This document shows positions 34,443-42,712 of a stretch of DNA of 64,000 nt, piece by piece. The notes under the pieces are model-generated. The model made no database searches and was not told where the DNA came from. It saw nothing but the letters and a program-made list of their open reading frames with translations. Position numbers and translations under genes: made by a program. Source of the DNA: Paraburkholderia bannensis (GTDB lineage: Bacteria > Pseudomonadota > Gammaproteobacteria > Burkholderiales > Burkholderiaceae). The DNA is taken from positions 166,539-230,538 of the forward strand of contig NZ_JACHBW010000014.1 of assembly GCF_014200455.1 (NCBI RefSeq), in the 5' to 3' direction. Numbering within the stretch: position 1 is the first letter of the stretch; each line of letters begins with the position of its first letter.

Positions 34443-36557
34443 ATGTCCCGACTTCCGCCGTTGCGTCAGGAACTGACGCTCACGCCAGGCGCAGCGACGC
34501 CCGATGGCGCGCCCACCTGGATGCTGCACGATCCGGCCGCGAACCGCTTCTTCCAGATCGGCTGGCCGGCCTTCGAACTGCTATCGCGCTGGCCGCTCGA
34601 CGATGCGCGCGCGATCGTCGAAAGCGTGAACCGCGAGACCACGCTTTGCGTCACGCCCGACGATCTCGAAGCACTCGTGCGCATGTTGCGCCAGCAGAAC
34701 CTGCTGATCGCCACTCATGCGCAGGACACCGCGCGCCTGCAGCAGCACGCCGATGCGCAGCACACGTCGCGGGCAATGTGGCTGCTCAAGCACTATCTGA
34801 TGATCCGCGTGCCACTCTGGCATCCCATGGCGTTTCTGCGCCGCACCGCGCGCTATGTCGCGTTCGCGTACCGCCCCGCCTTCTGGACGGGCGTCGCGAT
34901 CGTCGCGCTGCTGGGGCTGTTTCTGGCCTCGCGGCATTGGGACGAATTCGTCCACACCTTTCACGGCTATGCGGACTGGCGCGGATTGATTGGCGTAGGC
35001 ATCGCGCTGGGCTTCGCCAAGGTGCTGCACGAATTCGCGCATGCGTTCACGGCGCAGCGCTACGGCTGCCGGGTTCCGACTATGGGCGTGGCGCTGCTGG
35101 TGATGGTGCCGGTGCTCTACACGGATACGACCGAAGCCTGGAAAGTACCCGGACGCAGACAGCGCCTGTGGATCGGCGCGGCGGGCATGCTCAGCGAAAT
35201 CGCGCTGGCAGCGCTGGCGACGCTGGCCTGGAGCGTGCTTCCCGACGGCCCGCTGCGAGCGGGCGCCTTCATGCTCGCGACCACCACCTGGATTGCCACG
35301 CTCGCCATCAATGCGAGCCCGTTCATGCGTTTCGACGGCTACTTCCTGCTCTCGGACTGGCTCGATATGCCGAACCTGCACGACCGCGCCTTCGCGCTCG
35401 GGCGCTGGTGGCTGCGCGAATGGCTGTTCGGGTTCGGCGATCCGCAGCCGGAACCTTGCACGGCGGCCAGGCGGCAGTTCCTGATCGCCTTCTCGTTTGC
35501 GACCTGGCTGTATCGCGTGATCGTGTTCATGTCGATCGCGCTCGTGGTGTATCACGCGTTTTTCAAACTGCTGGGAATGCTGCTGTTCTGCGTCGAATTT
35601 GGCTGGTTCATCGCGCGGCCGATCTGGCGTGAAGCGCATCTGACCTGGCAACGCCGCGACGAACTCCACTGGCGCCGCGAAACCCGACGTTCGGCGCTGC
35701 TTGGTGCAGCCCTCGTCGCGTTCTTCGTGCTGCCCTGGCATGCTGGCGTGAGCGCACCCGCTGTGCTCGGACCGTTGCGCGCGCAAGGGCTTTATACGGT
35801 CGAAGCCGGCTATCTGGCTGCCAATCCGCCGCCCGCCCGGGACGGCCAGCATGTGCGCGCGGGCGAGACGCTCGCCGTGCTCGTGTCGCCCGACCTGGAG
35901 GGCCGGCTGGCCGAAGCGAAGGCAAACGAAGCGCAATTGCGCTGGGAAGTCGAACAGCAGCCCTTCGACGACCGGCTGCAACAGCAAGGCACTGCACTGG
36001 CGCGCCGCTGGGATGCGGCGAGACAAACGGTGGCGGGACTGGAAGCCGAGATCGCGCAACTCACGCTGCGCGCGCCGTTCGACGGCACCGTGCAGGCCGC
36101 CGACGAACAGCCCGCGGCGCTCACCTGGCTGCCACGCGGTGAACGTGTGTATGACCTGATTGCCCCGGACGGCGTAAAGGCCGATGCCTATGTCAGCGAG
36201 AACGACGTCACGCGCCTGAAGGCAGGTCAACCCGCGGTGTTCGTGGCGAGCCTGCCCGAACTCGCGGCGCGTCGCTGCCGTATCGATGCGATCGACAAGG
36301 TCAATGTGGCCACGCTAGACGCGCCATCGGTGGCGAGCACTTACGGCGGTCCCATTCCGGCCGAGCAGGACGCGAAAACGCATCGCCTCGTGCCGCTGCA
36401 GGCAACCTGGCAGGTGCGGCTGGGCAGTTGCAACGACAACACCGGTATCGGCCGCGAGATCAACGGCACGGCACAGTTAGGCGCAGGACGGGAAAGCTGG
36501 CTGGGGCGAGGGGCGCGCTTTGTCGCCGCGGTCCTGCAGCGCGAGGTGGGATTCTGA
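34443..36557 (+). CDS. PqqD-like / M50 site-2 protease / HlyD-like fusion membrane protein
   Basis: A 704-residue protein. Residues 1-95 look like a PqqD-type winged-helix domain (WMLHDPAANRFFQIGWPAFELL, DLEALVRMLRQQNLL). A polytopic membrane region follows with an M50 zinc site: H196-E-F-A-H200 in a helix, and a third ligand in FMRFDGYFLLSDWLD (D298). After the last helix near 430-445 comes a periplasmic adaptor-like part (GQHVRAGETLAVLVSPDLEG, a coiled coil, then LRAPFDGTVQAADEQPAAL). Databases usually call relatives putative peptide zinc metalloproteases. It could recognise, cleave or thread the giant protein; that is inference. It is the last gene of the operon, 97 bases after the previous one. 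Confidence 0.82.
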   Translation: MSRLPPLRQELTLTPGAATPDGAPTWMLHDPAANRFFQIGWPAFELLSRWPLDDARAIVESVNRETTLCVTPDDLEALVRMLRQQNLLIATHAQDTARLQQHADAQHTSRAMWLLKHYLMIRVPLWHPMAFLRRTARYVAFAYRPAFWTGVAIVALLGLFLASRHWDEFVHTFHGYADWRGLIGVGIALGFAKVLHEFAHAFTAQRYGCRVPTMGVALLVMVPVLYTDTTEAWKVPGRRQRLWIGAAGMLSEIALAALATLAWSVLPDGPLRAGAFMLATTTWIATLAINASPFMRFDGYFLLSDWLDMPNLHDRAFALGRWWLREWLFGFGDPQPEPCTAARRQFLIAFSFATWLYRVIVFMSIALVVYHAFFKLLGMLLFCVEFGWFIARPIWREAHLTWQRRDELHWRRETRRSALLGAALVAFFVLPWHAGVSAPAVLGPLRAQGLYTVEAGYLAANPPPARDGQHVRAGETLAVLVSPDLEGRLAEAKANEAQLRWEVEQQPFDDRLQQQGTALARRWDAARQTVAGLEAEIAQLTLRAPFDGTVQAADEQPAALTWLPRGERVYDLIAPDGVKADAYVSENDVTRLKAGQPAVFVASLPELAARRCRIDAIDKVNVATLDAPSVASTYGGPIPAEQDAKTHRLVPLQATWQVRLGSCNDNTGIGREINGTAQLGAGRESWLGRGARFVAAVLQREVGF

Positions 36558-37095
36558 TTGAAGGGGGAAGGAATGTTCGGAGCGTCTTGGTGGGAGAAGG
36601 CGATGTTGCTGCGATGCCGGCTCGCCCACTTGCACTCGGGCGGGCCGCTACGCCCACGCTCAAACTCAGGATTGGCGGCGCAGTTAGTCCTTTAGCCAGC
36701 GCGCTCTGCTCCCCCGTCAAGCCGTCGCAACGATTCACATCAAAAGAGATGTCGCCTGCCGCGCATCGATGGCCCTCTGCGTGCCACTGGCTGATCCACA
36801 CCAGGCAACGCATCGCTCACCGTAGATCAGTTGCGCCGAGCACGCGCGAAGGGCGGTTTTTGCCGCGCAATCGCCTTCGCCTATATCGAGATTAAAGATC
36901 CGGCACGCCGCTGTATAACAAAACTGAACTTACATTGTTGCGGAAGTAGCTGTGTCACGGAGTGAGCTTTGTAGTCCAGCGTCTACCCCATACTGGGACG
37001 GGATCGATCCTGCGTATCGGTGCGGCCACCAAGCACCATTCGATTGATAGGCAAGTCTCGACTGTGCGCCGTGCTCATGAGAGGTAGCTGATACC
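36558..37095. other. Intergenic region without a recognised gene
   Basis: This 540-base stretch follows the M50 gene and precedes the 3' end of the GlxA-type regulator, which reads toward it. Short open frames on both strands lack ribosome binding sites and family features. I see no clear terminator hairpin, RNA gene or repeat. Confidence 0.5.
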
Positions 37096-38043
37096 TCAAT
37101 TGTCAGCGTGCTCACGCGCGTTGCGGCGAATAGCCTGAGGTGGTTCACCAAACGCTCGCAGAAACGCACGGCGCATTCTGTCTGGATCAGCAAAACCCGT
37201 TTCTCGCGCAACGACGTCAATTGGCAACCTGCCCTGCTCGACCATGAGACGCGCAGCTTCCAACCGCAGGTTCTCGACAGCCTTCATCGGTGATTGTCCG
37301 GTCTCCTCACGAAACGCACGGCTGAATTGGCGCACACTCAGATTGGCGGCTTCAGCGAGCCTGTCGACTGTCAGCGGGGTGTGCAAATTGCCTTTCGCGT
37401 AGACCAGCGCGGTTTGTATCCGGTCAGTTTTTGCATCGAGGTCCAACAGTGTGGAGTGCTGTAACTGTCCACCGGCACGTCGATGGAACATGACCATTCG
37501 CTTGGCGACAATTCGCGCTACCTTTGCGCCAAGATCTCTTTCCACCATCGAAACCGCAAGATCGGTCCCTGCAGTCATGCCCGCGGACGTCCATACCGGA
37601 CCGTCCACGATAAAGATCCGATCTTCTTCGACTTTGACCTTCGGATACGTCGTTTGCAATTCGCGCGCGTGTGCCCAGTGAGTCGTGGCGCGCCGATCGT
37701 CCAGAACACCGGCCTGAGCCAGGAAGAACGCGCCCGTGCACATTGAGGCAACGCGTCGGGTGTTTTTCACGGCGCCTTTCAAATATTGAATCAGCCCGGC
37801 GCTCGCCATATGCGAGCCAGTGATGACGCCGCCGATGATCACCGTATCGAATCCCCCTTCAGCGAAACTGTCCGTCATGACGGAATATCCGAGAGAACTT
37901 TGAACCGGTCCACCGCTTTCAGATATCAGACGTATCTCGTAGTACGGCTCCTTCGTCAGTCGGTTTGCGAGCTCAAACACAGTTAGTCCGCCGAAAATCA
38001 TGACCTGGAAGCCTGGAACGACGATGTAGCCAATGCGCAGCAT
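37096..38043 (-). CDS. GlxA-family AraC-type transcriptional regulator
   Basis: A 315-residue regulator with an N-terminal DJ-1/PfpI-like domain (IGYIVVPGFQVMIFGGLTVFELAN; VASMCTGAFFLAQAGVLDDRRATTHW). A C-terminal AraC helix-turn-helix pair follows (LTVDRLAEAANLSVRQFSRAF and PIDVVARETGFADPDRMRRAF). The ATG at 38043 starts exactly at the family N-terminus; a possible ATG nine codons upstream has an equally plausible site. It is divergent from the epoxide-hydrolase-like gene at 38270, its probable target. Ligands of such regulators are often amines or aldehydes, but none can be named here. Confidence 0.88.
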   Translation of the reverse strand: MLRIGYIVVPGFQVMIFGGLTVFELANRLTKEPYYEIRLISESGGPVQSSLGYSVMTDSFAEGGFDTVIIGGVITGSHMASAGLIQYLKGAVKNTRRVASMCTGAFFLAQAGVLDDRRATTHWAHARELQTTYPKVKVEEDRIFIVDGPVWTSAGMTAGTDLAVSMVERDLGAKVARIVAKRMVMFHRRAGGQLQHSTLLDLDAKTDRIQTALVYAKGNLHTPLTVDRLAEAANLSVRQFSRAFREETGQSPMKAVENLRLEAARLMVEQGRLPIDVVARETGFADPDRMRRAFLRAFGEPPQAIRRNAREHADN

Positions 38044-38269
38044 GATAAGTCCCGAAAAATAGCAGGCCATAACCTTACGTCCTGCAAGCTGGCGCGTGGC
38101 GCGAGCCTTCGCCTGCTGAGCTGTGAGTCTAACGAGCGATCCCGATGCCGATAAGACTGACCGCGCCAGCATGGCCAGAATTGTCGGAAATACGTCCTTT
38201 CCGCGGCGTTGAGGGCTTCTACCATTAGCGGATTCCCGAGTCTTACGTCGGACTATTCTAGAAACCCCT

Positions 38270-39364
38270 ATGGAAAGCAATCTCTCTGGAACAGAGTCTA
38301 TTCTTGTGCCCTCTATTTCGCGCCGTGCGTTCGTCGCGAGCGGGATGGCTTTGGGTGCGAGCCTGCTACTGGATCGCGGGGCGCAGGCGCAAGGCCCTGA
38401 TACCGAACGCGCATCCGCTATCAAGGAATACGACGTCAACACCAATGGCATCACCCTGCACGTAACCGAACAGGGAGAGGGGCCAGCCGTACTGTTCTGC
38501 CACGGGTTTCCGGACACTTCCTACACGTGGCGCCGGCAGATGAAAGCCGTGGCGTCTGCCGGATTTCGGGCAATTGCTCCTGATATGCGCGGCTACGGAC
38601 GCAGTTCGGCACCGGCAGATCCCAGCTTGTACACGCCGCTGCAAACAGTGGGCGACCTTGTGGGCCTGCTCGATGCATTGAAGGTTCAGGACGCTGTCCT
38701 TGTCGGTCACGACTGGGGCGCAACACATGTGTGGCAAGCAGCATTGATGCGTCCCGACCGATTCAAGGCCGTGTTCTGTCTGAGCGTGCCGTTCGTTCCT
38801 CGTGGGGATATCAGCGTCTTCGAGAAGATGCGCAAGTCCGGCCACCAGGATGACTTCTACATGTTCGAACAGATCCGGGCGGACGCCGATCAGATCTGGG
38901 CCGACGCCACGGTGACCATTCCGGGAATCCTGTACTGGGCCTCGGGCTCCGCTCCCGCAGACGAGCGATGGAGTCCTATGGATCCGGCACGGAGTCTTCA
39001 CCGTGCGGCGCCCGGACCGTTACCGTCATGGGCAGATCCGGATTACGTTGCGCATAACGTAGCGGAATTTCAGCGCACCGGCTTTCACGGTGCGCTGAAT
39101 TACTATCGGGCCGCTGAACCGTACTTCTACCTGTCCGCTCCATGGAAGGACGCCAGGATTACGCAGCCTTCGTTTTTCATCTGGGGCAAGGCAGATGGCT
39201 TGAAAGAGCTTTATCCGCTGACCGTGGACCAGATGCGCTCCGGCGTTCCAGGTCTCATTGGCGGTCTCGAACTCGACAATGTGGGCCACTGGGTACAACA
39301 CGAAGCGCCTGATGTGGTCAATGAGCAACTCGTCAAGTTCCTGCACGCCGTAACGCCCAGCTGA
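38270..39364 (+). CDS. Tat-exported alpha/beta hydrolase, epoxide-hydrolase-like
   Basis: A 364-residue protein with a twin-arginine signal (SRRAFVASGMALGASLLL, then AQAQG), so it is probably exported folded to the periplasm. The mature part is an epoxide hydrolase/haloalkane dehalogenase-type alpha/beta hydrolase. It shows the HGFPDTSYTWRRQ oxyanion motif, DMRGYGRSS, the GHDWGA nucleophile aspartate, and a C-terminal histidine in NVGHWVQHE. The substrate is unknown. It is divergent from the GlxA-type regulator and followed within 16 bases by an aldo/keto reductase remnant, suggesting an original detoxification or catabolic operon. Confidence 0.85.
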   Translation: MESNLSGTESILVPSISRRAFVASGMALGASLLLDRGAQAQGPDTERASAIKEYDVNTNGITLHVTEQGEGPAVLFCHGFPDTSYTWRRQMKAVASAGFRAIAPDMRGYGRSSAPADPSLYTPLQTVGDLVGLLDALKVQDAVLVGHDWGATHVWQAALMRPDRFKAVFCLSVPFVPRGDISVFEKMRKSGHQDDFYMFEQIRADADQIWADATVTIPGILYWASGSAPADERWSPMDPARSLHRAAPGPLPSWADPDYVAHNVAEFQRTGFHGALNYYRAAEPYFYLSAPWKDARITQPSFFIWGKADGLKELYPLTVDQMRSGVPGLIGGLELDNVGHWVQHEAPDVVNEQLVKFLHAVTPS

Positions 39365-39379
39365 GAAACGGATTTCACG

Positions 39380-39792
39380 ATGGTGACAGGCAAAAGCCCC
39401 GTGTACAGGTTGAACAAGGGAATTGAGACGCCCGCATTCGGACTTGGGGTGTTCCGTAGCGAGCCTGAGAAAACCGTAGCCGCGGTCAGATCGGCCGTCG
39501 CAAATGGATATCGGCTGATCGACACCGCTGCGGCCTATATGAACGAGCAGCAGGTTGGAGAAGGTATCCGCTCGTCCGGTGTCCCTTGGGAGGACGTCTT
39601 CGTGACGACCGAGGTGTGGATCACCGACAACGGCTACGACCATGCCGGATTGCCGAGAACATCGATATCTTCGACATCGCACTCGCGTCGGAAGAAGTTC
39701 AGGCAATCAGCGCGCCCGACACCGGCGACCGAGGCGGACCGGACCCGGAACAGGTGAGTCCGCCATACTTTCCCATCATCAATCGTGATTAA
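39380..39792 (+). pseudogene. Aldo/keto reductase remnant
   Basis: The first 90 residues match the aldo/keto reductase N-terminus (IETPAFGLGVFRSEPE, GYRLIDTAAAYMNEQQVGEGI, VFVTTEVWITDNGYDHA). The sequence then jumps, with a change of frame, to the family C-terminus (ENIDIFDIALASEEVQAISAPDTGDRGGPDPE). About 150 residues, including the catalytic histidine region and most of the NADPH site, are missing. Like the aldehyde dehydrogenase at 8036, it shows an internal deletion with both ends preserved. Confidence 0.85.
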
Positions 39793-40948
39793 ACCAGACC
39801 TCCTGATCTCAGCCATGTCGCGCCGCACGCCGCGCGCCAATGGAACAGCCTTTGATGCAAGCCTGTTGTTGAGCAAAGCAGTTTTTGGTGCTGGGGCTGC
39901 CGGCGGCACGGTGGTTGTCGGCGCCAGTGCAGCTAACGTCCCTGATCTGACCGTGCATACCTTCAGCTCGCCGCGCCACACAACGCGCTACCTGGAGGCT
40001 GGCCCTGCCGATGGACCGTTGATGATCTTCCTCCATGGCTGGCCCGAGATCGGCCTGATGTGGCGCGCACAAATCGAGGCGTTCGCATCCGAAGGCTGGC
40101 GCTGCGTTGCACCGGATATGCGTGGCTATGGCGGCTCATCGGCGCCGGCCGCAACCGAGGCCTATGCCTTGCACGAGATTGTCCACGACATGGTCGAGCT
40201 CCACGACCATTTGGGGGCGCGCCCGGCAATCTGGGTTGGCCACGACTGGGGAAGCCCTGTGGCCGCAGCGCTCGCTGCGCACCATGGGGCGCGTAGTTGC
40301 GGCGTGGTGTTGATCTCAGTCCCTTACTTTCCCGAGGGCTTCGCGCTGCCCAATCTCTTGCCGCTGATCGACCGTCAGCTGTACCCTGCGGACCGATATC
40401 CGGATGGGCAATGGGATTACTTCCGCTTTTACCTGACGCACTTCAGCCAGACGGTGAGCGATTTCGAGGCGGACACCCCGGCAACGCTAGCGTCGCTCTT
40501 TCGGCGCGGCAATCCTGCTTCTGCAGGCCAGGTCTCTGCTTCCGCCTTGATCACCGAAAAAGGTGGGCGTTATGGCTCAGCGCATCGCGCCCCGGCGACA
40601 CCGCCCGATCCGGCGCTCTGGCCGCCTGCCGACTTTGACGCGCTGGTCGATGCGTTCGATGTCAGTGGCTTCCGTTCGGTCAACGCCTGGTACCTGAACG
40701 ATGCCGCCAACATTGCCTACGCGCGCGCAGCGCCGCAGGGCGGCCGGCTACGGCGGCCCGTTTTGTTCGTCAACGGTGATTGGGATCCCATCTGCGACAT
40801 CAACCGCAGTCGCCTCGGAGAACCCATGCGTAGCGCTTGCGCCGCCCTCTCCGTTACGAACCTGCCCGCTGGCCACTGGCTTCCGCTTGAGCGCAAGGCG
40901 GAGCTCGTCCAAGCGATTCGTGCATGGCTTAAGACGAGCGCGTTGTAG
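39785..40948 (+). CDS. Alpha/beta hydrolase, epoxide-hydrolase-like
   Basis: Up to 387 residues. A small-residue-rich N-terminus (VFGAGAAGGTVVVGAS) is followed by an alpha/beta hydrolase with HGWPEIGLMWR, DMRGYGGSSAP, nucleophile motif GHDWGSP and a C-terminal AGHWLPLE histidine. The start is uncertain: GTG at 39785, which overlaps the aldo/keto reductase remnant, or ATG at 39815. Neither has a strong binding site. It belongs to the same superfamily as the Tat-exported enzyme upstream but is clearly different in sequence, so it is not a recent duplicate. The substrate is unknown. Confidence 0.82.
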   Translation: MIKPDLLISAMSRRTPRANGTAFDASLLLSKAVFGAGAAGGTVVVGASAANVPDLTVHTFSSPRHTTRYLEAGPADGPLMIFLHGWPEIGLMWRAQIEAFASEGWRCVAPDMRGYGGSSAPAATEAYALHEIVHDMVELHDHLGARPAIWVGHDWGSPVAAALAAHHGARSCGVVLISVPYFPEGFALPNLLPLIDRQLYPADRYPDGQWDYFRFYLTHFSQTVSDFEADTPATLASLFRRGNPASAGQVSASALITEKGGRYGSAHRAPATPPDPALWPPADFDALVDAFDVSGFRSVNAWYLNDAANIAYARAAPQGGRLRRPVLFVNGDWDPICDINRSRLGEPMRSACAALSVTNLPAGHWLPLERKAELVQAIRAWLKTSAL

Positions 40949-41096
40949 CAGGTGGACCGGCCGGGCGAACGTCTTCCCGTCGAAATTAACCCGTTCGTCG
41001 ATTGGCTGAAGCAACGCTAGTGCAAGACAAGAGCGACGAATCAATTCGACTGCGCTATCTTTGAGTCTTCAGATTCTCCTCCCCGTCAATCGAACA

Positions 41097-41669
41097 ATGA
41101 AACCTGCTTTAAGCGAACCGTCAGGCGTTCTGATCACTGAGCGCTTGTGGCTACGGCCGGCGAGTCGTCAACATGTGTCGGCTTTGCTGGGATATAGCAT
41201 TGCTAATCGAGCACATCTGCAGCCATGGGAGCCGTCCCGGCCCGAAGCGTTCTACACGTTGCCGTCGATTGAGGCACGGCTCGAATCCATGGAAAAGCAA
41301 ATCGCGGCTGGCCTTGCCATACATCTGTTGTTTTTCGACAAAGAGGAAGGTCAACTGATCGGCGACTGCAACTTTACTAACATCGTACGAGGGCCGTTCC
41401 AGGCATGTCACCTTGGCTTCTCGATTGCGCATGATCATGAGGGGCGTGGGTTGATGCGTGAATGTCTCGCTACTGCAATCCAGTATATGTTCGCCGAGCT
41501 TGGGCTACACCGTGTCATGGCGAACTATCGACCCGAGAACAAGCGAAGCGCGCAGTTGCTCAATAAGCTGGGCTTCGAGCAAGAAGGCATCGCTCGCGCA
41601 TACCTGAAAATAAACGGTGTTTGGGCGGATCATGTCCTGACTTCACTGATCAACCCAGCGGACGTTTGA
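41097..41669 (+). CDS. GNAT N-acetyltransferase, RimJ/RimL type
   Basis: A 190-residue acetyltransferase. It has the opening ITERLWLRPASRQHV typical of RimJ/RimL-like proteins, HLGFSIAHDHEGRGLMRECLATAI covering the acetyl-CoA loop, and HRVMANYRPENKRSAQLLNKLGFEQEGIARAYLKINGVWADH at the C-terminus (interpreted in parts). The length is normal. Such enzymes acetylate N-terminal amines of ribosomal proteins or small molecules; the target cannot be read from sequence. It stands alone, about 150 bases after the hydrolase gene. The ATG at 41097 fits the family start; an upstream start adds 12 unrelated residues. Confidence 0.88.
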   Translation: MKPALSEPSGVLITERLWLRPASRQHVSALLGYSIANRAHLQPWEPSRPEAFYTLPSIEARLESMEKQIAAGLAIHLLFFDKEEGQLIGDCNFTNIVRGPFQACHLGFSIAHDHEGRGLMRECLATAIQYMFAELGLHRVMANYRPENKRSAQLLNKLGFEQEGIARAYLKINGVWADHVLTSLINPADV

Positions 41670-41804
41670 TCTCTTGTCAACGCGCCCGCCTTGCCACGCT
41701 TACCAATGCTTTCTTGACGCCGCCGCTGCTACCTGAATCTGCGCGTAGGCATGCCGATAAGGCACGAAACCTACGCTACCCAATAATCTACAAAGGCCTT
41801 TACC

Positions 41805-42629
41805 TCATCGCGTGATCGAAAAAAAACCTGCGCGCTGGTGAAACGACGCAATGGCCTTCCACATCAGCTCGGGATTTGAATACATGGGGAAATGTCCGCA
41901 GTGCGGGATCTCAGCCAGTTCGACACCCTGCTCGCGGATATGATCGAGGTAGGAAAGCGATGAGTTCTGTTCGCCATACATGAACATCCGCGGAAACGGC
42001 AGGCCGAGAAACTTCGCCATCAGGTTGCCGTTGTCAGAGAGGTCGACCATCGACCGGAAGATGCCGCCAACCGCTTCGGCACGTACCTTGTGACGCAGGC
42101 TCGCCGAATAGAGCGCGCTCGCGTACGCCGGGGCGTGTAACGCGCGTTCGATGAAGTCATCAAAAAACCGCAGAGCATCATCGCGCGGGTGCTCGATGAT
42201 CTGCCGGCTGAGAAAGCAGTCCTCCGGTGCGAGGTTGCCTTCAATATCGACAAAGCTGATCACGCGCTCCGGATGCCGATGTGCAAGCATCAGCGCAGTG
42301 AGGCCACCCATCGAATGGCCAACCAGATGAAAACGTTCGAATCCGGCTCGCTCCAGCACCGCAAGCGCCGTATCCACGAGGAACGGAATGCTGATCTTCG
42401 AGAGCTCGGCGCAACGCGTCTCGCCGCAACCCGGCGCGTCGTATGCGACGAACGGATGACCGGCGAATTGCGCCTGACGGACAATATCGGCGTAGTCTTC
42501 CTTGGTTGAGCCAAACCCGTGCAGGAACAGGATCGGCGCCTTCTCGCCGTCCCGGCGGATAGCCGAAACGTCCAGCTTCGATTCATCGACGGAAAACACG
42601 AACTGTGCGCGGGTAAATTCTGCAGTCAT
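41805..42629 (-). CDS. Alpha/beta hydrolase at the end of the RraA operon
   Basis: A 274-residue serine-type alpha/beta hydrolase with the oxyanion motif LFLHGFGSTKEDYAD, the nucleophile elbow VGHSMGGLTAL, and a C-terminal histidine in IPHCGHFPMYSNPE. It is the last gene of a minus-strand operon, 83 bases after the aminotransferase. It may be an esterase or a C-C bond hydrolase; the sequence alone does not decide. The start at 42629 follows an AGAG-rich stretch. A long upstream extension in the same frame overlaps the aminotransferase gene and is rejected. Confidence 0.85.
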   Translation of the reverse strand: MTAEFTRAQFVFSVDESKLDVSAIRRDGEKAPILFLHGFGSTKEDYADIVRQAQFAGHPFVAYDAPGCGETRCAELSKISIPFLVDTALAVLERAGFERFHLVGHSMGGLTALMLAHRHPERVISFVDIEGNLAPEDCFLSRQIIEHPRDDALRFFDDFIERALHAPAYASALYSASLRHKVRAEAVGGIFRSMVDLSDNGNLMAKFLGLPFPRMFMYGEQNSSLSYLDHIREQGVELAEIPHCGHFPMYSNPELMWKAIASFHQRAGFFSITR

Positions 42630-42712
42630 CTTCTTTACTCTCTGGATAAGGAACGCTTCGCACCGGCCACGACGACATATGAACCGTCGAGGCCGGCCAC
42701 TTTTGCGACGCG

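Noticed and set aside
39785..40948. The two epoxide-hydrolase-like proteins as a recent tandem duplication
   Set aside because: They share only superfamily motifs. N-termini, lid regions and C-termini differ strongly.
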